Assembly (NCBI RefSeq): GCF_032399705.1
Contig: NZ_CP135922.1
Coordinates: 4,526,001-4,590,000, forward strand
Direction: 5' to 3'
DNA from: Paenibacillus sp. BIC5C1
GTDB lineage: Bacteria > Bacillota > Bacilli > Paenibacillales > Paenibacillaceae
Length of the DNA stretch: 64,000 bases
A program made the translations under genes and the position numbers. Of this stretch, positions 9,485-18,135 are shown piece by piece; positions within the stretch are counted from its first letter, which is position 1, and every line of letters starts with the position of its first letter. Below the pieces are notes generated by a model. The model was not told the DNA's origin, did not search any database, and saw nothing but the letters and a program-made list of their open reading frames with translations.

Positions 9485-12400
9485 TTATTCACGTTCAATC
9501 TGCCCCAGTTTTACAGACAGACTCTCCCATTCTTCGGCAGGAATTCCACTGGTCAGTGTCTCATGAAGGGCACTCACGGCCTCCTCAAGTCTCTCTTCCA
9601 ATTGACGGGATTGATACTGCAAAGACTGCACAAGCTGGTTGTCATAGAATTGAACCAGCTTATTCTCTGCAGCAGGCAGAACATCAATCACCATTTGTTT
9701 AATAACAGGATCAAGTGCCTCCTGCAGCCTTTGTCGTCCATCTCCTTCGAAGAACTGTTTCGGATTACGGAAATAACTCAGATACGCTTTCCAACCCGAA
9801 GGTTCTTCCAAACGAACCTCTTCCAAAGCAGGTGTACTCCAGCGTTCGTTCAGCGGTAACGACAGATCCATGCCTCCGGATAATCGTTTCAATTCATCTA
9901 AACATTCGGTCACTTGCTTGTGCAGCCAAGTCTGACCTGCCTGTTCGAGTCTGAGTGTAGTCGCAAGCAGTTCCTGCTCCAGTTCGATGGCAATCATGCG
10001 CAGCAGTTCGCGACCACAGGCAGCGAAGGCTGCTTTCAGATTCCCGCGATCCTCACGAAGAACGGATGGATGGAACGCTTCTGCCATGAACAGACCAAAA
10101 CGATAACCCAGGCGCTGCCGCACATGGAACAGCAGTTCAGCCGTTTCCTGGGCCAGTTCTGCCTTCATGGACCGTTCCGCGAGCAAATGTACCCTCTGAA
10201 GGGACTGTTCCTGGATCGAGCCCAGCTCATTCCGTCGTCGCTGTAGAACTTCTTCCCCCTGGGTTGCATCCTCGGCACGTGTCTTCAATCGTTTTATTAC
10301 CCGTGCGATCTCTTCAGAAGCTCCACCAACCGCAAGGTCCGCAAGCTCACTTCCTGCAAACCGGTTAAATTCTTGCTCGAACTGAATGAAGCCGGATTGC
10401 TCCAGCAAATTCGCATCGTTGCCCGTCTTGCCTTCCATTGCCAGCATGCTGGATACAGGAAATAGGCGTGGTGCCCGAATGCCATTACTGCGCAGCTGAG
10501 TACTCACATGGTCAAGAACTTGCTCCAACTCCTCTTCAGAGGAAGACAAATCACTGGCATTAACCACAAAGAACATCTGATCCATCGCCGAGCTGTCTTT
10601 CACACGTCCCAATTGATTCAGGAATTGTCGGTCTCCCTGAGAGAAGGCATGATTGTAGTACGTTACGAAAATGAGTGCATCCGCATTTTTCATATAATTG
10701 AAAGTGACGCCCGTATGACGGGCATTCACGGAGTCAGCCCCTGGTGTATCTACAAGAACAATGCCTTGTTCTGTGACATCACAACTGTAGTACAGATCAA
10801 TACTGTCGACAAAGCAAGACTTCTTCTCATTAGCAACAAAGTTACGATATCCGTTCAGATCCACCAGCACATCCTGGCCGAGTTGAGCTGCGGTATCCTC
10901 CCAGCCTGCTGCGGCTGCCTGCAAAAAGCTGTAATGCGGACGTCCCGCCGGATGCACATCCTGTGGCGAGAGGGCTTTGACCCGTTTTTGCCAGTCTGCC
11001 CCAGGCTCACTCAGTCCAAGCAAACGGAAGGAATACGCGAGATCCTCCTGGAAGGCGTCCGGAGTCTTCATCCGGACCCGGGCAGTTCCATGCTCCGCGC
11101 CATCGGACGGAGCCATGATCCGGTTAATTGCCGCTGTCGTTGGATGCGGCGAGACCGGTAACACGGCTTCGCCCAGCAACGCGTTGGCGAAGGAGGACTT
11201 GCCGGCGCTGAACGCTCCGAACAGCGCCAGCGTAAACGTGCCGCCCGCAAGCGAAGCCGCGCGTGCACGCAGATCCCGTACCGCCGACCCCATGGCGGGG
11301 TACGGCTCTACCAGCACAGCGGCGGCTTCCAGCCGTGCCGCCGCTGCGTCCAGGCGCAGGCGGCGCTGTGCGCCAGCCGCCGGCTGCCCAGGCACCGCCG
11401 CTTTGCGCGGCGGCGGTGCCCCTGGAGTCTGTGGCTGCGCAGCCACAGACTCTGCCGTGCCCGTGTGCGGGCCGGGTGCTTCACCCGGCTCGTGCGCGGG
11501 CACGGGCGGGCCCTGCACCTCCGGCAACAGCCCGGAGGTGAGGGGGCCCGCCGGAGGCAGCAGGCTGCGCAGCCCTGCTGCCTCGGCGTCGGCGGCGCGC
11601 TGTAGCGCCGTGTAGCGCGCCGCCGACGCGGATTGCGCCAGCAGCGCGGCGCGGCTGGCGTCCAGCGCCTGGAGCGCGGCTTCGCCCTGCGCGCCCAGCG
11701 CTTCAAGCAAGCGGTCGGCCAGCATCATGGCCGCCCTGCGGTAACGGGCCTCCATCTCGCTCCGTATATCTTTGCTGAATTGAAGCACATACTCGGGAGA
11801 TACCTCTGCACTGACGCTCCGTTTCATCTCCAGAAGTGCTTCATCTACCGCAGGCAGCTCCGAGTTCAACGCCTGCTCCCACTCCGCACCCCACAGCTGA
11901 TGGGCTTCACCCAACTGTCTGAGCATTGTACGGATATGCACCTCAACTTGCCCTGAAGCTTGATCCTGCAAAAGTCTCACAAGCTCAGCAGCCCGACGCT
12001 GTTTCTCCTGCTCTGTCTTACCCCCAGAGAATAATAAGCCTACCCGGAAACCGGGTTTACGGCTCTCCAAATAGGCCGCCGCAGAGGTACGAATATCGGC
12101 AGGTGTCAGGTTCGCATTTGCCAGAAGGGGCTCCAACTCCGCCCGAAACTTCTCCCGTTCACGTGATGGTTTGGAACGAAGTTCTGCTTCCTTTTGATCC
12201 AGGAGACCCAGTTCCCGTTCCAAGCGTTCAATACCTTCCTTGCCCCCAACTTCCTCCAGAAGTGCTGACTCTTCCTCTTCGCGTTCCTCTGCCTGTCTTG
12301 TCAGATGCTGCTCGGTCACATGGCTCGCAGAGCTTGCAAGGCTATGCTTGATTAAACCTTCCTTCTCTTTCATCATATGTTCAATCAGTTGAGGAAGCTG

Positions 12401-13156
12401 CTTCCACTGGCTGTAACGATGCTCCTTGTCCCGAAGCGAAGTAAACAGCAGTCCATCATACCGGACTTCCCAGGCTGCAAAAATAGCTTCTACACCTTCA
12501 ACATATTGGTCAAACGAAAGCTCGCGTTCCCGGTGTTTATCAATCTGGTTTACGATAAGAAACAACGGTTTGCCCCAATCGGATAGACTTTTGGCAAAAG
12601 AAAGGTTGCTTTCCGATTGCACATGGTTATAATCCATCACATAGAACACCACATCGGCAAGATGAAGTGCTGAATGTGTTGCTAGGCTGTGCCCCTGATC
12701 GGTCGAATCCACGCCTGGCGTATCAAGTAATACGGCATCATCTTTCAGTAGGGGAATGTCATCCCATACTTCAATGGAGGTGTAAGCCCCACCATTCTTG
12801 CAATACTCTTCCAATTGTTCCGGAGAAACCTCAAGTACTCCCGCTGAATTGTCAGCGCTTACGTTCGATGACGTATAAATAAGTGCTCTCGGCTCACCGT
12901 TACGGATGGATACAACATTCGCACTTGTAGGTACAGGACTCGAAGGCAAAACCCGCTTGCCACATAAACTATTAATTAGACTCGATTTGCCTGCCGAAAA
13001 GTGTCCACAAAACGCAATCGTTAACTGTTTCATTTCCGCCTTACTGATCAAATCCGTTAAAGCCTGTACAGCTGTATGGTCCCCTGTCTGCTCCATCGCT
13101 TCTCGCAGTGGAAGCAGAGGTTTGGCCATCTCTACTGGGTAATCTGTTCTGGACAT
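9485..13156 (-). CDS. dynA: Double-headed bacterial dynamin-family GTPase (DynA/YpbR-like)
   Basis: The 1223-residue protein holds two dynamin GTPase modules in one chain, as in B. subtilis DynA (YpbR, about 1190 residues), which binds membranes and helps against membrane damage and phage. Module 1 has G1 GHFSAGKSS at 51-59, G3 LLDTPGVDS near 142 and G4 VNQIDK near 203. Module 2 has G1 GAFSAGKSS near 644, G3 LVDTPGADS near 800 and G4 VVNASD. Coiled-coil-like Glu/Arg/Leu-rich stretches follow each G domain. The linker at about residues 500-630 is rich in Ala, Pro and Gly. It is encoded by DNA of about 80% GC that is full of inverted repeats, unlike the rest of the gene. The gene stands alone with a terminator behind it. 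Confidence 0.93.
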   Translation of the reverse strand: MSRTDYPVEMAKPLLPLREAMEQTGDHTAVQALTDLISKAEMKQLTIAFCGHFSAGKSSLINSLCGKRVLPSSPVPTSANVVSIRNGEPRALIYTSSNVSADNSAGVLEVSPEQLEEYCKNGGAYTSIEVWDDIPLLKDDAVLLDTPGVDSTDQGHSLATHSALHLADVVFYVMDYNHVQSESNLSFAKSLSDWGKPLFLIVNQIDKHRERELSFDQYVEGVEAIFAAWEVRYDGLLFTSLRDKEHRYSQWKQLPQLIEHMMKEKEGLIKHSLASSASHVTEQHLTRQAEEREEEESALLEEVGGKEGIERLERELGLLDQKEAELRSKPSREREKFRAELEPLLANANLTPADIRTSAAAYLESRKPGFRVGLLFSGGKTEQEKQRRAAELVRLLQDQASGQVEVHIRTMLRQLGEAHQLWGAEWEQALNSELPAVDEALLEMKRSVSAEVSPEYVLQFSKDIRSEMEARYRRAAMMLADRLLEALGAQGEAALQALDASRAALLAQSASAARYTALQRAADAEAAGLRSLLPPAGPLTSGLLPEVQGPPVPAHEPGEAPGPHTGTAESVAAQPQTPGAPPPRKAAVPGQPAAGAQRRLRLDAAAARLEAAAVLVEPYPAMGSAVRDLRARAASLAGGTFTLALFGAFSAGKSSFANALLGEAVLPVSPHPTTAAINRIMAPSDGAEHGTARVRMKTPDAFQEDLAYSFRLLGLSEPGADWQKRVKALSPQDVHPAGRPHYSFLQAAAAGWEDTAAQLGQDVLVDLNGYRNFVANEKKSCFVDSIDLYYSCDVTEQGIVLVDTPGADSVNARHTGVTFNYMKNADALIFVTYYNHAFSQGDRQFLNQLGRVKDSSAMDQMFFVVNASDLSSSEEELEQVLDHVSTQLRSNGIRAPRLFPVSSMLAMEGKTGNDANLLEQSGFIQFEQEFNRFAGSELADLAVGGASEEIARVIKRLKTRAEDATQGEEVLQRRRNELGSIQEQSLQRVHLLAERSMKAELAQETAELLFHVRQRLGYRFGLFMAEAFHPSVLREDRGNLKAAFAACGRELLRMIAIELEQELLATTLRLEQAGQTWLHKQVTECLDELKRLSGGMDLSLPLNERWSTPALEEVRLEEPSGWKAYLSYFRNPKQFFEGDGRQRLQEALDPVIKQMVIDVLPAAENKLVQFYDNQLVQSLQYQSRQLEERLEEAVSALHETLTSGIPAEEWESLSVKLGQIERE
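11276..11660. repeat. GC-rich array of inverted repeats inside the dynamin gene
   Basis: At least nine distinct hairpins lie side by side. 11276-11282/11299-11305 (7 bp); 11317-11326/11337-11346 (10 bp); 11353-11358/11369-11374 (6 bp); 11391-11401/11410-11420 (11 bp). 11425-11452 is a perfect 28-base palindrome with 14-base arms. 11455-11463/11497-11505 encloses 11471-11478/11482-11489. 11507-11513/11544-11550 encloses 11516-11524/11532-11540. 11554-11584 has 15-base arms with one bulged base. 11586-11600/11615-11629 has perfect 15-base arms. A further 7-base pair lies at 11636-11642/11654-11660. By hand count 11461-11520 is 80% GC, against 43% at 9601-9660. The reading frame stays open throughout. 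Confidence 0.9.
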
Positions 13157-13306
13157 GACTGGCCTTCCCCCTGGCTCCTCTAATTTGACATCTGGTCCGA
13201 TGTCTTTATCTTATAATTCATTTATTTTACCATTATCAAGTTTGAAATTGAACGGTCTGAATGCAAGATGACTGACAAAGATAATTTCACATCGTAATTC
13301 TCCACA

Positions 13307-13338
13307 TAAAAAAATAAAACCGATCCTGTCGGTTTTAT
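13307..13338 (-). terminator. Intrinsic terminator after the 90-residue gene
   Basis: ATAAAACCGA (13314-13323) and TCGGTTTTAT (13329-13338) form a perfect 10-base stem with a five-base loop. The A-run before it serves as U-tract on the minus strand. The rest of 13157-13450 shows nothing I can name. Confidence 0.75.
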
Positions 13339-13450
13339 CTGTGAAACAATTGTATTCCATAAGAAGCATGCTGCGTCCATGCCCAATTGGATCACCTTTA
13401 AAAGGATAACCTTGTACATAGAAGCAGCATAGCTTATTAAATCAAATCTC

Positions 13451-13723
13451 TTAAGAAACAGCGTTCTCCATCGAAGGCAGCAAAATTTCAAATACTTGTC
13501 CGTGCTGCAAAATCGTAATGTCACGACCTTTGTCTCTCATAACAACCACTTCTGGTTTCGTGGACATACGCTCGAGATAATGTTCAGGCACATCGCCAGA
13601 ATGGCTTACAGTGATACCTTCTACTTCTTTTTCTTCGTTTTCAGCCATTTCCTGTTCAACGATTTGTTCAAAAATATCGGAGAAGGCCTCAAAATTGTCA
13701 GTGTACACGGAAATGCATTTCAT
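13451..13723 (-). CDS. Small conserved-looking protein of unknown function (90 residues)
   Basis: I do not recognise a characterised family. The protein is acidic and soluble, starting MKCISVYTDNFEAFSDIFEQ, with a Glu-rich stretch at residues 25-35 and a C-terminal part of alternating hydrophobics (EVVVMRDKGRDITILQHGQV). There is no signal peptide or membrane segment. It lies 23 bases after nth on the same strand and is followed by a good terminator, so it is probably the last gene of an nth operon. GAGGATGAG precedes the ATG. The regular codon use and the terminator support a real gene. Confidence 0.75.
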   Translation of the reverse strand: MKCISVYTDNFEAFSDIFEQIVEQEMAENEEKEVEGITVSHSGDVPEHYLERMSTKPEVVVMRDKGRDITILQHGQVFEILLPSMENAVS

Positions 13724-13746
13724 AATAACTCATCCTCTTCTGCTCA

Positions 13747-14442
13747 TTAATTTATTTTTCGTTTTGGGGTTGTAGCACGTTCCTTATCTTTCCTGATTTG
13801 GGACGTTTTCATACGCTTTTTACCTTCTCTGCATATGTCCAGCAATGGACAGATATGGCATTGAGGGTTTTGTGCCTTGCAATGGTAGCGTCCAAAAAAT
13901 ATGAACCGATGATGAGTTAAAGTCCACTCATCCCGGGGTACGCGCTTCATCAATTTTTTCTCGACTTCAAGTACGGAGTCATCCCAACCTGCCAGTGCCA
14001 GCCTTTTGGATACACGTTCAACATGCGTATCCACCGCAATTGCCGGGACTCCAAATGCATTGGATACAACAACATTTGCAGTTTTCCGCCCGACACCGGG
14101 GAGCGTCACAAGCTGATCATGTTCCTGCGGTACATCACCGCCATACTGCTCTATTAAAATTCGGCACATGTTCTGAATATGCTTGGCCTTGTTTCGGTAC
14201 AGACCGATACGCCGGATATCCTGTTCCAACTCTTCGAGAGGAACGGACAGATAATCAGCAGGACTGGTGTACTTTTTGAACAAGTCTACGGTTACTTTGT
14301 TTACCGTTTCGTCGGTGCACTGGGCAGACAACAGAACGGCTACAGTCAATTCAAACGCATTGCTGTGATTTAATTCGCAATGTGCATCAGGAAACATCGC
14401 TTCCATTGTATCGAGTATATGTCTAACAGTGGCTGCATTCAT
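13747..14442 (-). CDS. nth: Endonuclease III (DNA glycosylase/AP lyase)
   Basis: This enzyme removes oxidised pyrimidines and cleaves the AP site in base excision repair. The 231 residues fit the family. The helix-hairpin-helix is LPGVGRKTANVV with the catalytic Lys, and AVDTHVERVSKRL carries the catalytic Asp. The C-terminal [4Fe-4S] ligands are spaced C-x6-C-x2-C-x5-C (CKAQNPQCHICPLLDIC). A basic tail of about 20 residues follows. In B. subtilis nth follows dnaD; here dnaD is 30 kb away, so the operon has been split. Confidence 0.96.
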   Translation of the reverse strand: MNAATVRHILDTMEAMFPDAHCELNHSNAFELTVAVLLSAQCTDETVNKVTVDLFKKYTSPADYLSVPLEELEQDIRRIGLYRNKAKHIQNMCRILIEQYGGDVPQEHDQLVTLPGVGRKTANVVVSNAFGVPAIAVDTHVERVSKRLALAGWDDSVLEVEKKLMKRVPRDEWTLTHHRFIFFGRYHCKAQNPQCHICPLLDICREGKKRMKTSQIRKDKERATTPKRKIN

Positions 14443-14533
14443 GAAGAGCTACCTCCCACAAAATGACTCCACACAGTGGAGCCTTACTTCGAAGCTTCTT
14501 TCGAGTACTTTGCGGGGACCCCAAAAATCTTGC

Positions 14534-14575
14534 AAAAAAAACGTCTTGATACGGGAAAGATCCCGCATCAAGACG
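14534..14575 (-). terminator. Intrinsic terminator after the SLH protein gene
   Basis: CGTCTTGAT (14542-14550) pairs with ATCAAGACG (14567-14575), and the inner stem CGGGA/TCCCG is closed by AAGA. The A-run at 14534-14541 is the U-tract on the minus strand. Confidence 0.85.
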
Positions 14576-14605
14576 GTCATTCTTTTGATCCTCGAAAAGA
14601 AACGA

Positions 14606-17344
14606 TTACTGTTTTTGGATCTCCAGTACAACGTTGTTCAGGAGATACAATACAATATTATCATTATCTTTGAGAGATTGCACGCTTAAAGTGTTGTCAC
14701 CCTGGTGAACAAATGCGCCTGTACCCAGTGCAAAACGATAATTTGTGTCAGATGTGGACTCACGTTTAACCAAAATTTGGTTACCGACTCCATCATAAGA
14801 CCAGAACTGTTTGCTCATGACCGTCAGCACTCTGAAACGGGTGGAATTATCCGTGTCCTTCGTCATCTCAACACGGTCACCTACAGTAAGACTGCCAAGA
14901 GTAGTTAACGTAGATCCCGATTTAACCACTTTTACAGAACCACTAACAGGAACCGTCTCACTTTGACCATTGAACAGTTTCAGTGTAACTGACGAAGCAT
15001 CAACAGATGTAACCTCCGCAAGCGTACGTTTAACAACTTGAACCGCTTTAGGCGTTGTTCCCTCAAATGTAACGTTGATCAGGTTACCCGCTGTCAATTG
15101 TGATGCCGTAATGGTCTGACCGCTTTCTCCTGTCAGTACCGCTTGATCAACGTAGAACTGACTTGTCAGCGAATCCGATTTCACACGGACACGTCCATTG
15201 GTTTCTACAGAAACTACTTCAAATTGAGCCACGGTGTTCAAAGCCACTTTCTGCACATAGTCCTGATTCGAACCCAGCGTAACTGTGACACTATCACCGA
15301 TCTTCAGATCACTCAGACCTGCTCCAGATTTGTTGTAAATCTCGATTGTTGGAACCGTAGAGTACGGCACCGTGATCGTCTGGTTTCCAGACAACAAACT
15401 AATTTTTCTTCCAGAAGTATCAATACTGCTGATTGTGCCTTCGTATTTGTAGATCACTTTAACGGATAACGCACGAGTTCCCACATACGTCAGATCCAAT
15501 TTGCGACCATCATTTAACAAAGACTCCAATCCAGCAAGTGTAGGTTTCGATGTGTTGTAGTCCAGCTTCGTTTTGTCATCAAGCGTGAACACAAACGGTT
15601 TTTTATTGCTGTCCAGAACCGTCAATACTTTTGTTTTACTGTTGTAGGATACAACGGAAACTCCGTTCATTGGCTCCATCTGACGTCCGATCACTTGAAT
15701 GCGCGTCACACGGTCTTCAGAGTTTAGCGTAAGTTCAACCTGATCTCCATTAGTTGCGTCAGTAATCAGATCATTCAGCGTAGCATCCTGGATTCCGTTA
15801 ATAACTACTTCCGGCTTTTCTGCAAGCAGCTTCGCTTCCAGCGATCCACCTTCACGTTTAAACGTCAGTGTGGATTGGTTACCACCGATCTCCACCAGTG
15901 TACCACGTAAAGACTGCTCTACACCTTGCGACAATTCGATCGTTTGCAGGATGCTGTCTTTCACCGTGTACTTCACTGCACTTCCCGCTTTGAGCTCAGC
16001 CAAGGAAAGGATTCGATCTTGATATCGAATGATCAGATTATCGTTATACGTGTATTGCTCTGTAGTTCCGGCTGCATTGGTAAGCTTAATCGTTTTGGCA
16101 GAAGTCGTTACTTCAGCAACGACACCACTATCACTTTTGTTTACAATACCGGACTTCACACGAATAACAACTGTCTTTTTATCAGCCGAGAACGTCTCAC
16201 GTTGTACTTCAATGGTGCTATCTGCTGTAATATCAGACAGTTTGATTGCATTTCCATTTTGATCGATAAATGCTGTTGCCTCATCATAGCCATATGTTTC
16301 ATAATTCTCGCCTACAAACAAGCCAATTTTATTACCTGATAATGAACGAGCAAATGTACCTTCAACGCTTTCTACCTGCGGCGTAGCATCAACCACTTCT
16401 ACATAGGAAGCTGTACCCGTAGTACCTACAATCTGAACTTTTGTATACAGCTTCACATCCGCAGACGATGCACGAGATTCACTGTCTTTTGTAAAGTAAG
16501 GAGTACTGCTGTTCACTGCGAAGTTAACAGCTTTTCCGTCCACAACCAGTGTGATCTGCCCATCTTTTAATCCAGTTACATAACCCGTGAATGTGTTCGC
16601 ATACTTCGTATCCGTTAAGGTTTCGCCGCGGCTAAAGAATGTAGCGAGTTGGGCACGAGTCACAGAACCGGTTGGATTAAATTTGTTGCCTTCTACACCT
16701 TTGGCCAGATCCAAACTTACAGCCAGATTGATGTACCCTTTGCCACTTTCGGAAATGCTATCATTATCAGCAAATCCGGTAGATTGGTTGTTTTGGGCCT
16801 TCGCTTCAGCATCCTTGTTCAACGAACGGATCAACAATTTTGTAATCCATTCACGTGATGCCTGTTTCTGCCCCCAGGATGTTTTGGACACATCCACTGT
16901 AGATTCTTCGGTTTTATCAATCAGTCCCAGTTGAAGCGCCAAAGCGACATAAGGCTTGAAATAGTTTCCCACTTCCATATTTGTCGGTAATGCCGTAGCC
17001 GTGCTGTCGTTCAACTGGTCCTCCTTGTTCATAAAACGGATCGCCATTGTCACAGCTTCCTGCTGCGTTACCGCGTCTCCCGGACGGAACAAGCCGTTGT
17101 TACCGAGAAGAATGCCTTGATAGGCCAGTTTGTACACATGTTTCTCAGCCCAATATCCGACCTTGATATCACTGAACAAACCGGTTGGTGCAGCTGTATT
17201 GTTTACAGTTGCAGTCTGGCCTTGCCCCGTATCTGTTGATTCTGCTGCCATGGCAGCTCCGCCGGCGCTAAGGGCCATCATGCCTGCAAGCACGGCTGAA
17301 ACTACTTTTTTAGAGTGTGATGGATTGTTATATTTAAAAGTCAC
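14606..17344 (-). CDS. Secreted S-layer homology (SLH) domain protein
   Basis: The 912-residue exported protein starts at a GTG with AGAGGGGAA about ten bases upstream. A signal peptide ends near residue 33 (AGGAAMAAE). Two SLH motifs follow at about residues 54-105 (FSDIKVGYWAEKHVYKLAYQ) and 188-245 (YINLAVSLDLAKGVEGNKFN). The SLH family binds pyruvylated secondary wall polymers. The remaining roughly 650 residues are Thr/Ser/Val-rich beta-type repeats of a form common in Paenibacillus surface proteins, with recurring KIGL/KISLLSG/QITLVVDGK strands. No enzyme motif is visible. It lies downstream of the GerMN lipoprotein and amidase genes on the same strand, which suggests an envelope role. 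Confidence 0.88.
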   Translation of the reverse strand: MTFKYNNPSHSKKVVSAVLAGMMALSAGGAAMAAESTDTGQGQTATVNNTAAPTGLFSDIKVGYWAEKHVYKLAYQGILLGNNGLFRPGDAVTQQEAVTMAIRFMNKEDQLNDSTATALPTNMEVGNYFKPYVALALQLGLIDKTEESTVDVSKTSWGQKQASREWITKLLIRSLNKDAEAKAQNNQSTGFADNDSISESGKGYINLAVSLDLAKGVEGNKFNPTGSVTRAQLATFFSRGETLTDTKYANTFTGYVTGLKDGQITLVVDGKAVNFAVNSSTPYFTKDSESRASSADVKLYTKVQIVGTTGTASYVEVVDATPQVESVEGTFARSLSGNKIGLFVGENYETYGYDEATAFIDQNGNAIKLSDITADSTIEVQRETFSADKKTVVIRVKSGIVNKSDSGVVAEVTTSAKTIKLTNAAGTTEQYTYNDNLIIRYQDRILSLAELKAGSAVKYTVKDSILQTIELSQGVEQSLRGTLVEIGGNQSTLTFKREGGSLEAKLLAEKPEVVINGIQDATLNDLITDATNGDQVELTLNSEDRVTRIQVIGRQMEPMNGVSVVSYNSKTKVLTVLDSNKKPFVFTLDDKTKLDYNTSKPTLAGLESLLNDGRKLDLTYVGTRALSVKVIYKYEGTISSIDTSGRKISLLSGNQTITVPYSTVPTIEIYNKSGAGLSDLKIGDSVTVTLGSNQDYVQKVALNTVAQFEVVSVETNGRVRVKSDSLTSQFYVDQAVLTGESGQTITASQLTAGNLINVTFEGTTPKAVQVVKRTLAEVTSVDASSVTLKLFNGQSETVPVSGSVKVVKSGSTLTTLGSLTVGDRVEMTKDTDNSTRFRVLTVMSKQFWSYDGVGNQILVKRESTSDTNYRFALGTGAFVHQGDNTLSVQSLKDNDNIVLYLLNNVVLEIQKQ

Positions 17345-17416
17345 CTGTGATTCCCCTCTCTCATGTAAAACGGCCGATATTCCGCAGATTCACGGTAAAA
17401 CAACATGCTGTACAAC

Positions 17417-18100
17417 CTATTCGGATCGTGTCATTGGATGCTCAAGATCCACATGGCCCATCAAACTCTCGGATTGCTGGCCATCTACCAGCAAATCAAG
17501 TGATTTGATTTCATCAAACTGGAAGAACGTTTGCTTCAAAGCATCAATGGCAAACACTTCGCCACCTGCACCAAGACGTGCTGTATCCGGCATGTGAATA
17601 TCCAGGGTAAGCGCACCGTCTTTGAACTGAACAGATTTCAATTCAATTTCTTTAGCCCAAAGCGGAACAAGATTGTCGTCTTTGCTTTGTTGCAGCGCTG
17701 CAAATGCAGCCTTGTACTTGGCTTCATCAGAAGAATAAGAAATAACTGCCGATGCTTTGTGCAATTCCAACTCTTCCAGATCTGTGTAGTACACATCAAT
17801 GGTCTTCTTCTCATTAGTTTCGGAAGTTCCAGGCTTCTCTGTAGTAGTTCCACCCGATGGAGTCGTTGTACCCTCCGTACTGCCTTCTGTGTTACCCGGT
17901 GTCGTTGTCGTTGTATCCTCCGGATCCACAGTTACAGGTTCAGTAATATCCGTCTCATTCTGATCCTCAGGCGCATTATTCTCTGTTCCCGCACCTTGAG
18001 TCTGATTTGGAGCTGGAGCAGCTGTTGGCTTGCTTCCACATCCAGCAGCAACTGTCATAACCGTTACCAGCAGCGCTGCAATCCATAATTTTTTGTTCAT
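17417..18100 (-). CDS. GerMN-domain lipoprotein
   Basis: The 227-residue protein has a lipoprotein signal (LLVTVMTVAAGC, Cys 21). A disordered Thr/Pro/Glu/Gly-rich linker covers about residues 24-100. One GerMN domain runs from about 102 to 227 (IDVYYTDLEELELHK ... LTLDIHMPDTARLGAGGE). GerM-type domains occur in spore germination and sporulation proteins and near amidases. AGGAGGCGG precedes the ATG. It follows the amidase gene by 35 bases, so the two are probably co-transcribed and act on peptidoglycan or its regulation. The exact role is unknown. Confidence 0.88.
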   Translation of the reverse strand: MNKKLWIAALLVTVMTVAAGCGSKPTAAPAPNQTQGAGTENNAPEDQNETDITEPVTVDPEDTTTTTPGNTEGSTEGTTTPSGGTTTEKPGTSETNEKKTIDVYYTDLEELELHKASAVISYSSDEAKYKAAFAALQQSKDDNLVPLWAKEIELKSVQFKDGALTLDIHMPDTARLGAGGEVFAIDALKQTFFQFDEIKSLDLLVDGQQSESLMGHVDLEHPMTRSE

Positions 18101-18135
18101 TCTAACTCCGCCTCCTGATCATAAGGGTTGAACCC

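Noticed and set aside
11276..11660. CRISPR array or factor-independent terminator cluster
   Set aside because: The repeats are inverted, not direct, and differ from one another. There are no spacers or U-tracts, and the region is inside an open gene.
10977..11706. Long open frames on both strands across the GC-rich part of the dynamin gene (for example 10977-11615 plus and 11308-11706 minus)
   Set aside because: High GC removes stop codons, and the frames are Pro/Arg/Ala-rich, without ribosome binding sites or recognisable motifs. The dynamin frame explains the region.
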